A stretch of 64,000 nt of DNA from Tetrahymena thermophila SB210 (lineage: Eukaryota; Ciliophora; Oligohymenophorea; Hymenostomatida; Tetrahymenidae): the NCBI RefSeq assembly GCF_000189635.1, contig NW_002476317.1:310001-374000 (forward strand), read 5' to 3'. The translations under genes and the position numbers were made by a program. The notes under the pieces are model-generated. The model searched no databases. It worked only from the letters and a program-made list of their open reading frames with translations, and was not told the DNA's origin. Within the stretch, counting starts at the first letter, position 1. Each line of letters starts with the position of its first letter. Positions 36,310 through 50,350 of the stretch are shown piece by piece.

Positions 36310-39300
36310 TCAGACAAAAATATTATGTTTCTTTAGGTAATTTATTTGGTCTTCTTTTTTCTCACCAACGTTTTTTAATTTCCAACTATTTAAGCTTACT
36401 AATTTATAAGGTTTGTTTTATTCTTATTGGTTATTACTATTTAACTTTTCTATCAACTTTTCGAAGAATCTTTTCCTTAGTTAGCCTTATCCTGATAATG
36501 TTTATTAATCATAATTTACAAATTGATCTTATTCTAGTAAGACAATTGTTTTAGTTTCTGGAATGTAAATATCAGCAGTTAACAAATATTCTTCAAATAG
36601 ATAATCTTGCTTGCATTCAAAATCTTTCTCTTACTTTACTAAATCTTAAATGAGCTACTTATTGGTGGTTTGCTAATTATTCTTATTTTAGTTATTTATA
36701 ATTTATAAAAGGTTTTAAGAAGCTTCAATAATCTTTTCTTTTGGCTAAGTCAATTTTTCAAAAATATCTGGTTGATAAAGCACACAATGAGAGACAATAT
36801 CTAAAATAAAAGATATGCTACTAAACTATAAATTATGCTTTTCTGAAGTCACTTAGCTGAATTACTCATTTAGAAGTTGTAAAAAGCATTCTTTGTTTTA
36901 ATTCTACAAATCATAAAATATCATAACCCAAATCATTTTATATTGATAATAAATTTTATAATGACCATACAACTTAAAGCATTTATCTATAACTGAAATA
37001 TATTATCCTTTATCATCATTAAACTCTTCGTCTGATGATGAAGAATAGGCTTAGGATTTATCTAATAGAATAGAATCTTTGTTTTAATGAACATATCCTA
37101 ATAAAGCAAAGTTCCAAAGCATATCTTAGAAAGAGGAACGGTAGTGAAGCATATTCTGATCAAAATGCTAATAAATAAGCGATAAAACTTAAGGATGATG
37201 CAATTTAACATTAGCAATATGCTTAAGTATTTCTTATAAATTTGAAATCTTAAAACGATTAAAAAGGTTGAGAATATCTTGTAAAAGTTTGTTATATACT
37301 TGGGGTTAGCTATAAAATTTCTTAAAAGTTGAAAAGAAAATCATAAACTCTGTGACCACATAAGGTAATTTTCCAGCATCTTTGGAGATGTAAAAGTATT
37401 CAATTTACCTAAAATACTTATTTAGAAGTGATTTTTTATCACTCTCTTCCATTTCTTCATTAGGTTGGTTTCCATCATTTAAATTGTTTTAAATTTATTA
37501 TTATTTGAAGAAACGCAGCATCTTCATCCCTTCCAAGTAGCTGACGAAACCTTAAACACTTAGTGAGTTAAGAGACTTAGTGAATAAATCAAGTAAAAAT
37601 TGTTAATTTAGGATATCTAAATTTATAATTTATTTTGTTTGTAAAATAGCCAAGAGTAAGATAGAACTTAACGTTTAATTTGTTTAATTCTATAGTTAAA
37701 TATTTTATAACTTCTCTAAGAGTTTTTGAGATAAAAATTATATTTCATCTTTTTAGATTGTCATAATTTATTTTTCATAAATCCAAGCAGTAGTCTCTAA
37801 ATATTTCAGTAAATATACCAATCCAAAGTTTTAATTGGATTCTTCAAATTATTGATCAAGTAATTACTTTATGCTAATTATCTTTTTATTCAATTCATTT
37901 AATTAACCTAGCTCACTTAGTTCTGTGTCATATTAAATTAAGAATTGAGAAACTTCAGTAAGTTAGAATTATTTGTCTGCTAAAATATCTTCTGTAGTAG
38001 TTTACTCCAATAGTTTCATAATGGCTTCCACAAAAAAGCAAGAAGGTATCTTTTTAAATTTTTAAATTATTAAAATGTTATAAATAAAATTTTTTAAAGT
38101 TTTTAAAATACAAAAAAATATTCAATAAAATATATCTGCCAATATTTTGTTTTAATATATTAAGCTAAATATATTTTTCAATCTGGTAAAATAATTTTGT
38201 TAATCAGATTCTTATTAATAAAAGCAATCAAAATTAATGATAATGGTAAAAAATTGTTAGAAAAAGTAAACAATTTGCTACCTTAGAGAGTTCGAATACT
38301 CTTTGTGATTTAATGAGCATAGAGAAACTAACTTTTTGCTCCTTTATATTGAGAGCTTTTAAATCTATTTATTCAAATACTTTCTGAAGTAAAGGATGAG
38401 GAGTACCTTTCTTGTTGATAATACTAAGGTAAGGAGTGTTTAGTATTGCTTTAACTTTTAACTAAAATAACTCGTTTTTGTCAAATTTACTATAGTAGCA
38501 CATTTTCAAAATAAGATCAAGCTTCAAGTATATTTTGTTTTGGTCTTAAATATATTTACTGATAATCCATGATAATAACTCTTTGTCGTTTAAATCTTAA
38601 GCTTTACTCATGATAAAATTTTACCACTGATCATCAAAGATATTCCAGTTGCAAACATTAAGTAAACTATAAGACTTCTAGTTATTATTGAGCTAATCAT
38701 AAATTTGACTGTAAACCTCATAAAATTGCTTATTAATTATCCTAAATGGCTCTGATTTTTGAGCTACATAATTTTTACCTATATTAATTAGAAAAGATTT
38801 AAACAATCAAATATAATGAAGAAGGGAAATATTTACCATAAGTATCTAAGTAATATAAAAATAAGGCGACTGATTCATAATTTTTAATTTGATTGCAAAT
38901 ATTTTATGTTAATTTCTCAACAGAAGCTTTATACTATAAATGGTCATTTGGGTTACTCTTAATTTCGTAGTTGAATATAAAAATTAATTCAAGGTTTTTC
39001 TAAAAGTTCTAATCGACATCTATGTTAAAAGTTCCAGAAAGCTATTTTCTTAAATATGAGCAGTCGTACTTTAACTTGAGCATGTATTACAAAATTTTAG
39101 TTAACATGGTAAATCCTAATTATTTTTAATTTCTTAGAATGTTGTCAATAAGCTCAAGTATTTAGTCGTCATTATGATCCACGTCGAACATAAAAGTGAG
39201 AACTTCTAAACATAAGCTTGGGGTGATATCTTTTTTCAACCTGAGCTATTTTATGATTCTTTTAATAAAAGTATTGTGATTGAATATTTATTATTTATAT

Positions 39301-40629
39301 AAATTCAAAATATATTTTACAAATTATAAGCTTATTGGATTTGTGTTTTTGATAGTTTAAATCCTTCTCTCAGCTAGGAGGTATAGTTTAAAAATTACAT
39401 TATTTATCTTGTATTCATTTATTAGTTTTATAGATATATTGTCATTTACTTAAGTACATTTTGAAGGAGCAAATTGTCTAAAGTGTGAGGAGCCCTATTT
39501 ATTTAATAATTTAAGATAAAATATGCTTTAAGTCAAGAGAAATTACTTTGTGTAGGCCTAGATAATGTACATTCCATTTCTAATTGTAAAATTTTAATCT
39601 ATTTTTTTCATAATTTCATCTTTTATTACTTAGAGTGCTTATGGATTTCTGAAGTGGCTGGTGTTAAATTACAACTGTAATTATGCAATAAGCATGAATA
39701 TATTACATAATCTATCTAAATCAAATTATTCAATCAACGGGATACTTTTTACTGAAAGTTGGTAGAAAAAGTCAGAGTGCTTTTTTTTACAAAACTGCTC
39801 AGTTGACTTAAATATGTTGTAAATTGTTTAGTTAGTAAAATAAGGTAACTAGTTTGGGTCATGTAATTTAATTTTTAACTGCTCTATCCAATATTCTTAA
39901 CAAATATCAAGATTCACTAAGTCCAAATGAGCCTAACTTATTAATTTGGGATTGATATTGTTATTTTTTCTTTCACAGCTTTGTTACAAAAGCTAATCAA
40001 TTTATTTTGCTAGTTTCTTGGTTAAGTTTTCATTTAAGTGTCCTATTAATAATATAAAGAATGATTTAGTGTATTTTAATAACAAAAATAAAAAAATTCA
40101 ATGAGCTAACTTGTTAATTATACAAATAAATTTGAACCTTTATAAAATAAAAATAAATTGAATTACCATTTTAATAACATTTTCTAATCAAAGTTAAAAC
40201 CTCAACCTGCGTGTAAGGAGGCATTTTTTCTATATTACTCTCAATATATTAAATTAACTTCTAGAAAATATGATTCTTTTATAACGTTTTAGGATCTTCT
40301 GAATAAAACCTTGTTTACATTTCTCTCGCAATGAAATAAAAGTTGAATGGAGTGATTTAATCTTAAATTTATAAATAAATTTCTAAAAGATTTTTCATTG
40401 AATAGGCGTTTTATACTTATCTTGAAATATTTCCTTCAATTTTAGATGACTTATTTAGATTTTCACTTCCAATCATATCAATTTTTGAAAATGCAAATAG
40501 TGGATTGAAGGTAAAGCTCCTAGAGCTAAATGGCTAAAGAGTAGGCTTATACCTAAGCTATAACTAAGTTGATTTAGCTAAATTTTTAATTGAATGCATG
40601 CTAGTATAATAAAAATGAATTTTATTCAT
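36310..40629 (-). CDS. RAP-domain protein, probable mitochondrial RNA factor
   Basis: Four exons, 40167-40629, 38837-40042, 38282-38778 and 36310-38049, with introns 124, 58 and 232 bp; 1,301 residues, all phases consistent. The C-terminus is a RAP domain: ADIYIPETKTIVLLEQDQF, then GQGQLRKRFFEKLIEKL, YKLVSLNSWKLK and YLKK, matching the family pattern of a beta strand, LKRRxL helix, a final Trp-containing strand and a YL end. RAP proteins (FASTK family in animals, many in plastid- or mitochondrion-bearing protists) bind organellar RNA and act in its processing or in ribosome assembly. The long middle is helical and probably forms repeats, although no regular repeat was resolved by eye. The N-terminus (MNKIHFYYTSMHSIKNLAKS, then arginines and serines) fits mitochondrial import. 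The specific RNA target is unknown. Confidence 0.8.
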
Positions 40630-42726
40630 TTTGCTAAGCTATATATTTCTTTAATTTAGTGATATCTAAAATAATTTAAATGCAAAGATTTAGTAGAAGA
40701 ATCTAAAAATTTCTTAATAAAGCTGAAGCTGATTTCTACAGATGATAAATTAGTGGCATATGAAAGAATAAATATACTTTTTAATTTAAGCTTTTCTAGA
40801 AATATTTAAATATAATAGATTATAGTATTAAAATCAATTAATTTTTAATTTTAAATTAAATTTGCATTTTATTAAAATAAATTATTTAAAATAAAATTAA
40901 AATAGAAATAAATAATTTTAATAAATTTAAATACTAATTAGCAATAATTGCGTGAGTGGAAATTCGTCTTAAATTAAGAGCAAAAATTTAAATACATATT
41001 GTCTTCTGATTTAATCAATCTATTTTTTTTTGATTGAAAATAATTAAAATTTAAATTTCTTAATTTGGTAAGTTATGTGCTATCTGTTTATGATTAAATC
41101 TTTCTATTTATTTGTTTGGGAAAATAAATTAAACAAGGTTGGCTGGGTAGTAAATTTTTATATGTAATTTTTATCTAATCATTAAAAAATTCATTGGTGT
41201 AACTTAAATGAAGAATATATCAACTAATTATCTAACTAAATGTTAACATCATTAACAAGAGCGCATTTATTTATATTCAAAAATATACACTTGATTTCTA
41301 TTAAAAAGTTTAAAAAATAGTATTTAAGATCCTTTTCAAAAGATTTAATAGCTAGTATTAGATAAAAAAGTTATTAAAAACATCATTTTATTTTATTTTG
41401 AATATGGTTTGATGATTGATTCAAGCACATTTACACATTTTAATAAGCAATCTTACAACTTTAAATTTATTGCAATAATATTAAATTTAATCATTTAAAT
41501 ATTTTTTTAAAAGCAAAATTTATTTTGATAAATGAATGGTTGGCTAGTTTATAAACTAATAATTTATTTTAGCGAAGTCATTTTTTAGTTGAAAAAAAAG
41601 ATAATTTACTTAATATGCTCCATTTCAGACCTATTTCCAGGTCGAAATTCAAAGAATATAATTTTATTTTTATGATTTTAGGGAATGTAACAACGCTTAT
41701 TGCTAAGCAAAATAGAATACTTTAATAGCTATTTGTGTTTTTTAATTATTTATCACTAAGTAGTTTGGTTTTGAGACTGTAATTTAAATAATAAGAAATT
41801 TTTGAAAAGAAATTAGTGTTTAGTTTAGAAGAGAAGAAAAGAATTATAGAAATCTTTGAAAGAACAAACTTTTATATAGAGTCAATCTAATAAATTGAGT
41901 TGCTTAATATTAAAAAAAACTAATGTAATAAACAAAATTAAAAGAAGAAGTTGTTCCTATAGAAAAATTTAATTAAAAATTTAGGTAATGTTATTTGATT
42001 AGGTATAAGTAAATAGAAAGATTGTTTTAAGGAAATGTAAAAGTCATCCAAAATGAATAAATAATTCTTATAGTAAAATAAAAGAAAATCATGGTTGATA
42101 AAATAAAAATTTTGAGTATTATCAATTTATAGATTAATAAATAAATAGATTAAAATATTAATTGAAATCAAGTATATCAAATATAATAGCCAAAAGGCAT
42201 TTTCGGTTTAAGTAATAGTTATAAGATATTAACATATAAATTAAAAAATCTTTGATTCATTCATTCATTATCATCGTAATCTTTTTCTGAATTCCTATAA
42301 TTATATTATTTAAGGAAATTAAGGAAGTAACAAAAGTAAAAGAGCTTAGAATAATCATTAAATCAAAAAAAGAATCTTTAATATTTTTAAAAATAAGAAA
42401 GAAAGAAAAATAATTAATTAAATCATAAAATAAACAAATAAACAAGCTCTTTCCTATAACTAAAGCTGAAAATCTCACACATAAAACAAAACTTTCAGTG
42501 TTAAATATTCTTAGATTCAAGATTTCTTTTTCGAAAAATACCTCCTTCGTTTTACATCTTACCTTATTTAAAACTAATAAAATTATATTAAATCTTGAAA
42601 TCGTGAAATTTGTTTTTTAAAAGTTGTTACTTAATCAATAAGGAGACCATATTTATTTATAATTAATACAAACAAAGCAAACAATATTTTCTAATAAAAA
42701 GTATAAATAAATAAAAATAAATTCAA
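40630..42726. other. AT-rich intergenic spacer
   Basis: About 2.1 kb. A minus-strand hydrophobic frame near 42257-42560 lacks an ATG and consists mainly of TTT/ATT-type codons, so it is not called. Otherwise A/T-rich with nothing identifiable. It must hold the promoters of both flanking divergent genes. Confidence 0.5.
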
Positions 42727-45349
42727 ATGTCTAAAATACCTGTGTAATTATTAGATAGATTAGAATTAAATATAAAATTTGCTATCGATGATATTTAAAA
42801 GGAAAAGAGGTAATACATCAACAAACACATATAGAACTCATTAAACAATTACTTCTTAGAAAATTACTGTGTCCTTGACCTTAAAAAAAAGTTTGAAATA
42901 TACAGTGGCCGCTAAATAAAAAATTTGATTTAAGAAAAATACTCTTTTGCAAGTCAATTTAATAGTTTAAATCTAAATTTCGCAACAGATTAACATTCAA
43001 GTCTTAAAAAATATTATATTTTATTGCTAGGCTTTCTTGAGGAGCATGTAGCCAATGGAACTTTAGAAATTTACAGGGAAGCTATGCTAAAAATACTTAA
43101 TGAAGAAACTCCATCTTATTCAGAGTCTGAAATTTCTATTGACCATTCTTAAGAGTGGATTTCGCCTTTCATATTTTATAATAATGACTCAGATAAAATT
43201 AATAAGTGGGTATAGTTGCAGTGGAAAAAGCTGATCGCGTTATTTGTTTTGCATCATTCTTATTACCCTAAAATCGAAGCTATCTACTAAATATGGTTTG
43301 ACATATTTCAAAATAGAATTGTAGATGCATCAACATAGAAAAAAAAGAAGCCTGAAAATAATCGCCCATACAAGTACTAAGGTTTGCCTTATGTATCTAA
43401 TAGCGATTTTTATTCTTCTTAGCCTTTGGTTGTTCCAAAAAACGATGAAATATCACAGGCTTAATAAAAGAAATTAAAATTATTTAAATCCCAGAAACTC
43501 CGTTCTCAGGATTAGGAAAATGGAACCTAACAGGAGAATAAAGAATAAAAAGAGTCAGAGTAAATGCTAAAGCAAACGAAATACAGGATAACACTAATCA
43601 ACTAAAAAACTTAGCAAGCTTTAGGCGAATTAGATAATTCAAGTATGGGAGAAAACAATGATATGAAGCGTGCAAAGAAGGAGTAAAGCTTCAGAAAGGA
43701 ATATGGTATATTTAATTATAAATCTAATATTAATTTATTGATTGATTGACTAGATAGAGTAAATTCTGTCTATAAAGCAAAAAAGAATTATAGTACTATC
43801 AAATAAAAATATGTAAATAAATAAATAAAACCCTATCTATACTCTTATTAGATTTTTAAATAAGCGATCAATCACTTTTTCTAACAAATTTCAAAATAAA
43901 TTCCACAAACTAGATTAAAAGATCTACAGCTTAATTTTCTGACAACATTAATTCACTTTATTTTCGATCTAATTTAATATTTTCTTTTAATTAATATAAT
44001 AGAAACATAGAATATTTCTGATAGTTAAGTTATAGAAAAAAAGCCATACAAAAAGCTTAAATAGGATTCAGACTTGCCTTTAAAAGCTGCAGATAGTAGC
44101 AATAATTCATTAAACAGCATGGTTAGCATATAACTAATACAAAACAATAATAATCCACAAGCTATGAAGAGTGCTTGCTAATAAAAAGATTCAAAAGATT
44201 ATAGAAACATTTAAGTTATTTGCTAATAATCCATTATAAAAGAAGACAATGATATACATTTAAGCTCATAAAATTTTAAACAATCTAAAAAAGTATAAAC
44301 CAATACACTATCTAAAGACTATTTCCCACAGCAGGCTCAGTCAGCTTTTTCAAAATACAATAAAAAAGTTCCATTTAGCAATCAATAATAAGGTAAATTT
44401 TTTTGTCATAAATTATAATTGCTCAATAAATATTAGTCTTTCTAACATCAGTAATAGATTTAATTTATCTTTAATCGTATATTAAAATGCAAACAAATAA
44501 ATCTATAAATTTATATTTTTTTCTTCTCAGTATCAACAGTCATAATATTTTGAGTAAAATTAATAAATTTATTAGTGGTTAATAAAATAAAAGCTAAATT
44601 TCATCAACTTTTTCTTTGAAATTTTTGCTATTTGACTCTTTTTCATCCTCAATTTTATTAAGATTGAAAGATTCTACTCTCTCACTAAATATAAATTTCT
44701 ATCTTTGAATTTGCGTTTGTTAATAAATATTCTTTTAAAAACATAAGCTAAACAAATCATTGATTCAAATACTAGCGAAGAAAAAATCGTAATCAAAAAA
44801 GAATCGAATCAAGTGAAATAAGAAACTAATAATTCTCTCTCCCCAAAAGCTGTTATTTCAATAATATCACCAAACAACTTACAAGATTCCTAAAACACAA
44901 CTAATTAAGATATTCCATCCAAATAATTTATCAAAAACGAAGATTATGATTCAAGTAATTGCTTACAAGAAAAATAAAATGAGTAGAGTACTTGTGATCA
45001 CAGTCAAAATATCCTCTAAAGTCCAATTAGTTAAGCACCACAGATTACATTTAGCACTATTCCTGTTAATAGCTTTTAGTACTAAGTAGGTAGTATTATA
45101 AATCCTTAACCAACAGCAGCACTTCATTATTCTTAATAGCCACTTCAAGTGATGTTTTAATAATTCCTTCCACATTAATAAATTAATTAATTTATCCACC
45201 CTAATCAAATATCATCCAGTCAATAAGTAATTCCATTAATCAATGTAAATAATATTCCTATTGTTCATGTTCCAATTAATTACATCAGCATGATATAGCC
45301 TAACTGTGCTCCTACTACAGCCGCTTTCGTAAATATCTAAAAATTTTGA
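42727..45349 (+). CDS. Paralogue A of an unrecognised family: conserved N-domain plus Q-rich tail
   Basis: Three exons, 42727-43705, 44003-44392 and 44748-45349, introns 297 and 355 bp; 656 residues with consistent phases. The first about 220 residues form a conserved, helical, folded-looking domain shared with the gene at 56119: QYINKHIQNSLNNYFLENY, KKKFEIYSGRQIKNLI, LLLGFLEEH, then WVQLQWKKLIALFVLHHSYY and AIYQIWFDIFQNRI followed by KKKK. The rest is low complexity, rich in Q, N, S, K and P. The last exon is proline/isoleucine-richer (SPISQAPQITFSTIPVN). No domain recognised. Q-rich tails with a small N-terminal domain are common in transcription or RNA-granule proteins, but that is only an analogy. 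An alternative cassette exon could lie in the second intron near 44530-44554. Confidence 0.75.
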
Positions 45350-47600
45350 AATATTAGCACAAAGAGTTGCTTACATACCCTTCAAAAATTTAAATTTATG
45401 TGGAATATTTTAATAATTAATAAATCTGTAAATTAAAACATAAATACTATTTCTAATTGCAAGCATGAATACAAAGCAATTTGAACTAAAAAATAAATCT
45501 ATAGTAATTAATTATAATAGTTTTAATGCAAATGTCTTTATAATTAATAAAAATTTTAATATTAAAAAATAAAAATTATTTAAAATTAATAACAATTATA
45601 ATAACAATTTAAACATATATTAAATATAATAATACTAAATAATCACAACTACTTATTTAATTTATAAAAGTTTAAATATATATTTCCTAGTATGTTTTTA
45701 TCCTTTTTATTTCTTAGATTCTATAATCAATTATATTATATTCTTTATTACTGATTGTTTTATACTTATAAATTATTACATCCACCTTCATTTATAAAAA
45801 AAAGCAGTTAATCTAATTTTAACTTAGGCCTTTTCAGATTAATTATTTATTTATTTATTTATTTATTTTTCTTCTAATATTGTTATACTTTCCTTTTATT
45901 ATTGCTAAAATTTATATGAAAATTATTCAGTAGTTTACTTAAATAAAATAAAGTTAGATTTTCAATAAAAATTTTATACATTCTGTAACAAAAGTAACTA
46001 AATTTTTCAGTACCATAAATCATTCTTGTTAATTTAGAAATATATTAAAATTGAAAAATTAAAAGGTTGATATAAGAATATAGAAGAAGTCTAATTTCTT
46101 CTAAAATAATTTTGGTATTCCATTTAATTTTTAATTTTTATTGGCTGTAATAAAAACACTCAAATAAAATATTTTCTTTTGTTAAAAAAAGATATCTTAT
46201 TTATTTTATCAAAAAAAAAAAAAGATGAAATAATAGTAAATATTATAGAAAATCACGCTAGTTTTTTTAAAAAATAATAAATCATTATTTTTATTTATGT
46301 TGATGTTAATATAATTGTATGTTTATATACTACTAATTATCATAAAGTATAAATATAAATATTTAAAACCATATTTTTGAGAAAGAAACAATAAGTTTCT
46401 AATTGTGAAAAAATTTAATTTAAAAATCAGATTTGATAAAAAGTTTATCATTTATGGTTTAATGAAATGATTTAATAATATTAATTTTTATAATTATTAA
46501 AAACTATATTAAAATTAATTTCAAGTAAATTAAAAAGTTATTTAGATTATTACTTAATTTATCACAAGAAAAAATTTATTGAAAAAAGAAAATGCATTAA
46601 AAAAAATAATTAAATTTAATGGTAAAATAATAGCAATTAATTGGCTATTTATAATATATATTTATAATTTTGAATAAATTAATATTAATAACATTTATTT
46701 TAGATATAATTTTTAAGATGTTCAGTTTTGTTGAAAAACTATAAATTACTTTTAGAAAAAGAAAAATAGCCTCACAAATATAATCTAAAAGTAAATTGAT
46801 TTTTTAAAATTTGTAAAATAGTAATGAAAATAAGCATTTAATTTTTAAAACTTAGCAAAAAATAATAAATTATTGATATTCTTTTGTAATTATTTATTAC
46901 TATTAATTTAAGTCTGCAATCAAATAAAAAAAATATTTATTTTAGAAAGCTAATGAATAAAGTATAAATTAATATTTAAACACATAAAAATATGAAAAAA
47001 TACAATAGAAAAATATATTAGTATCTTTCTCTATTTTAAATTTTAGTTTTTTTCTTGTTCCATAAAAATTTATTAGCATTCAATAAACTATAAATTTATT
47101 TATTTATTTTAGATTATTATTTAAACAAATGTTAATCACACAAAAATAATAATAAAAAATGTATATTTTATATTAAGCAATTTTTATTTTTATATTATTT
47201 ATTTAGAATCATTTAATAGAAACATCATAAAAAATTATTAAAAAGTAAAAACTTTAAATATATTTTACCTCAAATTTTAATCTTGTAGATAAAACTTACT
47301 AAATTTTTGATTTAACCTTTTTATTCAACTAGTTTAATACTTAATAGAAATTATTTTTAATAGTAAACTTTATATTACTAAGCATTAAAATTTAAGCTTC
47401 AGAAAACAGTGATGTGAATAGATTTTTCAAATAAAATAGAATTTAAGGATCAAAAAATTAAAAAATGATAAAAATAAATTAATGGATTTTCATATTTTAA
47501 ATTTTAATAAAATAATTAATTAAATCAATAATAATTTTCTATAATTTATTTCCATCACTATTAAAAATTACTTTTTTACATTTATAGTAATTTTATCTCG
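45350..47600. other. Very AT-rich gene-poor DNA
   Basis: Nearly pure A/T sequence with long TTTATTTATTTA runs (for example 45848-45870). No coding frame, RNA structure or repeat family was recognised. Confidence 0.55.
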
Positions 47601-50350
47601 GGTCATCATGTTAAAAGGCAATGAGAGCAGTTATTTTGAGAGTTTTATCAAAAAAGAGTGCATTTTCAAACTAATTTGGGCTAAACTTGAAAATAAATTT
47701 CATAAAAAATATATTTCTTCCTTGAAATAATTTTTAAGGATACTAATTCATTTGAAATTAATTCCTTTTCAGCTATAAAATAGATTATTGTTATTAGTTA
47801 AAACAAAAAATATATAGCTACGCAATCACTACATATATTAATGATGTTAATAAAATATTATTTAATTTTTGTATTTTATTAAGTATATGTTGAAATATTA
47901 TTCTTGATATTATATCATCCATTTTCTCTAATGAAAATGCAATTCAACTGATTATGTTCAACTGAATCAATTAAGAGTTAGAAATTCAATGCTAATTGAG
48001 ATTAATTTTCTCCAAAGTTGATTTAATTTAGAAGTTAACTCTAATAGCTTGGTATAAGAAGAGTGCATTAAGATTTTTTAGTATCAAGTAGTTGGTATCT
48101 AAAAAAGGGTTAATATTGAAGAGATAACAGCCTACAATTGAGCTTGTAAATTGACATTTAAGTTGAAGTTTGATAAGATATGAGTGAAGATTAAAATAAT
48201 AAAATAACTAAATTTAAACATTCAATTAACTTACTTATTTAATATAAGAAAGAGGAACTAATTGTAAGCAAGATCATCACGTGAAGTTTGTCTTTAGGAC
48301 TTCTAGCATGAAAAAATAATCAAGATTACCTTAATAAAATAATGAAAGATAGAGATGAGAAGAATTAAAGAGAGGATATTATTCATCAGCTTTAGACTGT
48401 TTAAAAGCTTTTAGTGAGTTCTTATCTTGTTCATTATAATAAGAGAGTTATAAGTAAACAAAAACTTATAGTTTAGGGTCAATTCATGAACTTCCCTTAG
48501 AAAGAAGGCAATATATATTTATATTAACTAATACAAAAAGGCTAATTGAGGGATTTATTTAACAAATAGGAAAGGGTCATATTAAAAGTTCTTTCTTCTT
48601 TCAAAGGACAAGGTTGGATTACCTTATATGGCTTGTATAAAGGGTAAGGTCAAAGATGGGTACCAATATAATAAGAGTTGACTGATTAGGGTATGTCTCT
48701 CCTCTTAATGTATTACGTTATACATGAGAAAATAGGGAAAGAGATTAAAGTTCAGATATGTAGGTGGAAAATATGTTCGAGATTAATTCTTAATTAATTA
48801 ACCTTATGGGTTGAGTTAATTAAAGATTTAATATTGGGCATATTAAAGGGTATTAACATAAAGAAATAGTTTTTAATTGGAATCAGGCTTGGAACCAAAC
48901 CTTACCACATGGACTGTTAGGGTAAAAATCTGCAAAATACCCTTATTGTTATAGTCTTAGATAAGGTCTTGAATGGCCTTTATCTTAGTAAAGATGCTCT
49001 TAGGTATACTAATCCTACTAAAATTTTAAGGCTATAGGTAAACATTGAATAAAGTGCTAAGAATGTTGGGTGGGTTCATTACGAGATTGGGACAAGCTTA
49101 TATCAAGTTTTTGATCAGTTTTCTTTAAATTTTAAAGACCTTAAGAGTAATGGTTGAATAATTCATTAATGTATCAATAAGTGATATCATTCTAATGGGA
49201 GCTTATATGTTAAGAACCTTCATCTTCCTATAGATAGGTTAGGGTTTATAAATAAAATAGATAAATTAAATTTATGTTATAGTAGAATCTTATTTAACTC
49301 ATTCAAAAAACTATTGAATTTCTGTTTAATTCTTCATAATTATTAGTTTTTAAAGTGTATTTGGTCATAACTTACCTATAATTCAAGATCATTTTTATTA
49401 ATATTTTATTAAACAGCAGATGGTAAATTCTGCTAAATAAATTATTTTTTTGGAATCCTTGGTCAAATATATTATTAAATTTTAATTTAATAAAAAAATT
49501 AATAAATAATCAAATAATTTTTTCATTTAAAAAAGATGATCATTGAAGCATGTCTTGATGAAACGACTAGAAATAGTAGATTAAATGTACATTATATAGA
49601 ATGTAATTTGAAGTTTAATTTAATGTATCAAAAATAACACTTAAAAAAATAAAAATGAGGGCTCTAGCTAAAATTTAGATAAACTGATGTAATAATTTTT
49701 AAAAAGTGAATAAATATAAAAGATTGATCAAAATATCGCAAGAAATTAATTCCCATACGAATTAGAAACATATGATACCGTTTACATGTTTCAATATTCT
49801 ATTTATTTTTATGTATCTATAATAGTCAGATATACTTTGAAATTACTTATGTCCCTAGGTTAGAGTCAATATGAGTTATAGCCTAAAAAGGAGAAAATTT
49901 TATTCAAGCAGACAATTGTTAAGAAAGGTACAAGCCAATATTAGGATAATTTGAAGGTTAACAAATATTTATTTAAGGAAAATATTACTGCACTTCATGA
50001 GGGTAAAAAGTTTTACAGATTACCAACTAGAATCATAGATGTATTTTATTTATGATATCTTTTAGAGTCTAAGACTCGTACTCGAGGCAATATATTTAGT
50101 ATTAAGAATACATATTTACTATGTTACCATAGAGTTTATAGCTGTAAAGACTTGAAGACAGAAGTCTTAAGGTTTAGTTATAAGCATAATTCTATACATT
50201 CGGGAATGTGGCTTCAATAAAATAAGCTCCAAAGCTTTTATAGAAAAGGTTGACAGTTTACTATATCCTGATTTTATCTAATGCGCTTTCATTAGTGTTA
50301 TCTAGTCTCTGAATTAAATCCTTAATGAATAAAGCCATTCTAAACCAGAC
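47600..50350 (+). pseudogene. Decayed coding island of unknown identity
   Basis: A GC-richer island inside the emptiest part of the window. Plus-strand segments read like protein: for example ESSYFESFIKKECIFKLIWA near 47.6 kb, VQEECIKIFQYQVVGIQKRV near 48.0 kb, a frame of 271 codons from 48342 (WITLYGLYKGQGQRWVPIQQ), and ENITALHEGKKFYRLPTRII near 50.0 kb. The segments lie in different frames without convincing splice sites. An overlapping minus-strand frame of 333 codons (48222-49223) also exists, but its codons have few G-starting codons and it is probably the shadow. The island looks like an old gene or element copy that is broken in several places, or less likely a gene with many unseen introns. 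No family could be assigned and no terminal repeats were found. Confidence 0.45.

Noticed and set aside
42257-42560. Minus-strand hydrophobic frame of about 100 codons
   Set aside because: No ATG in frame, and it is mostly TTT/ATT/TTA codons, which A/T-rich DNA produces by chance.
48222-49223. 333-codon minus-strand frame treated as a separate gene
   Set aside because: Its codons rarely begin with G, unlike real genes in this window, while the plus strand shows protein-like segments across the whole island; it is probably a complement shadow.
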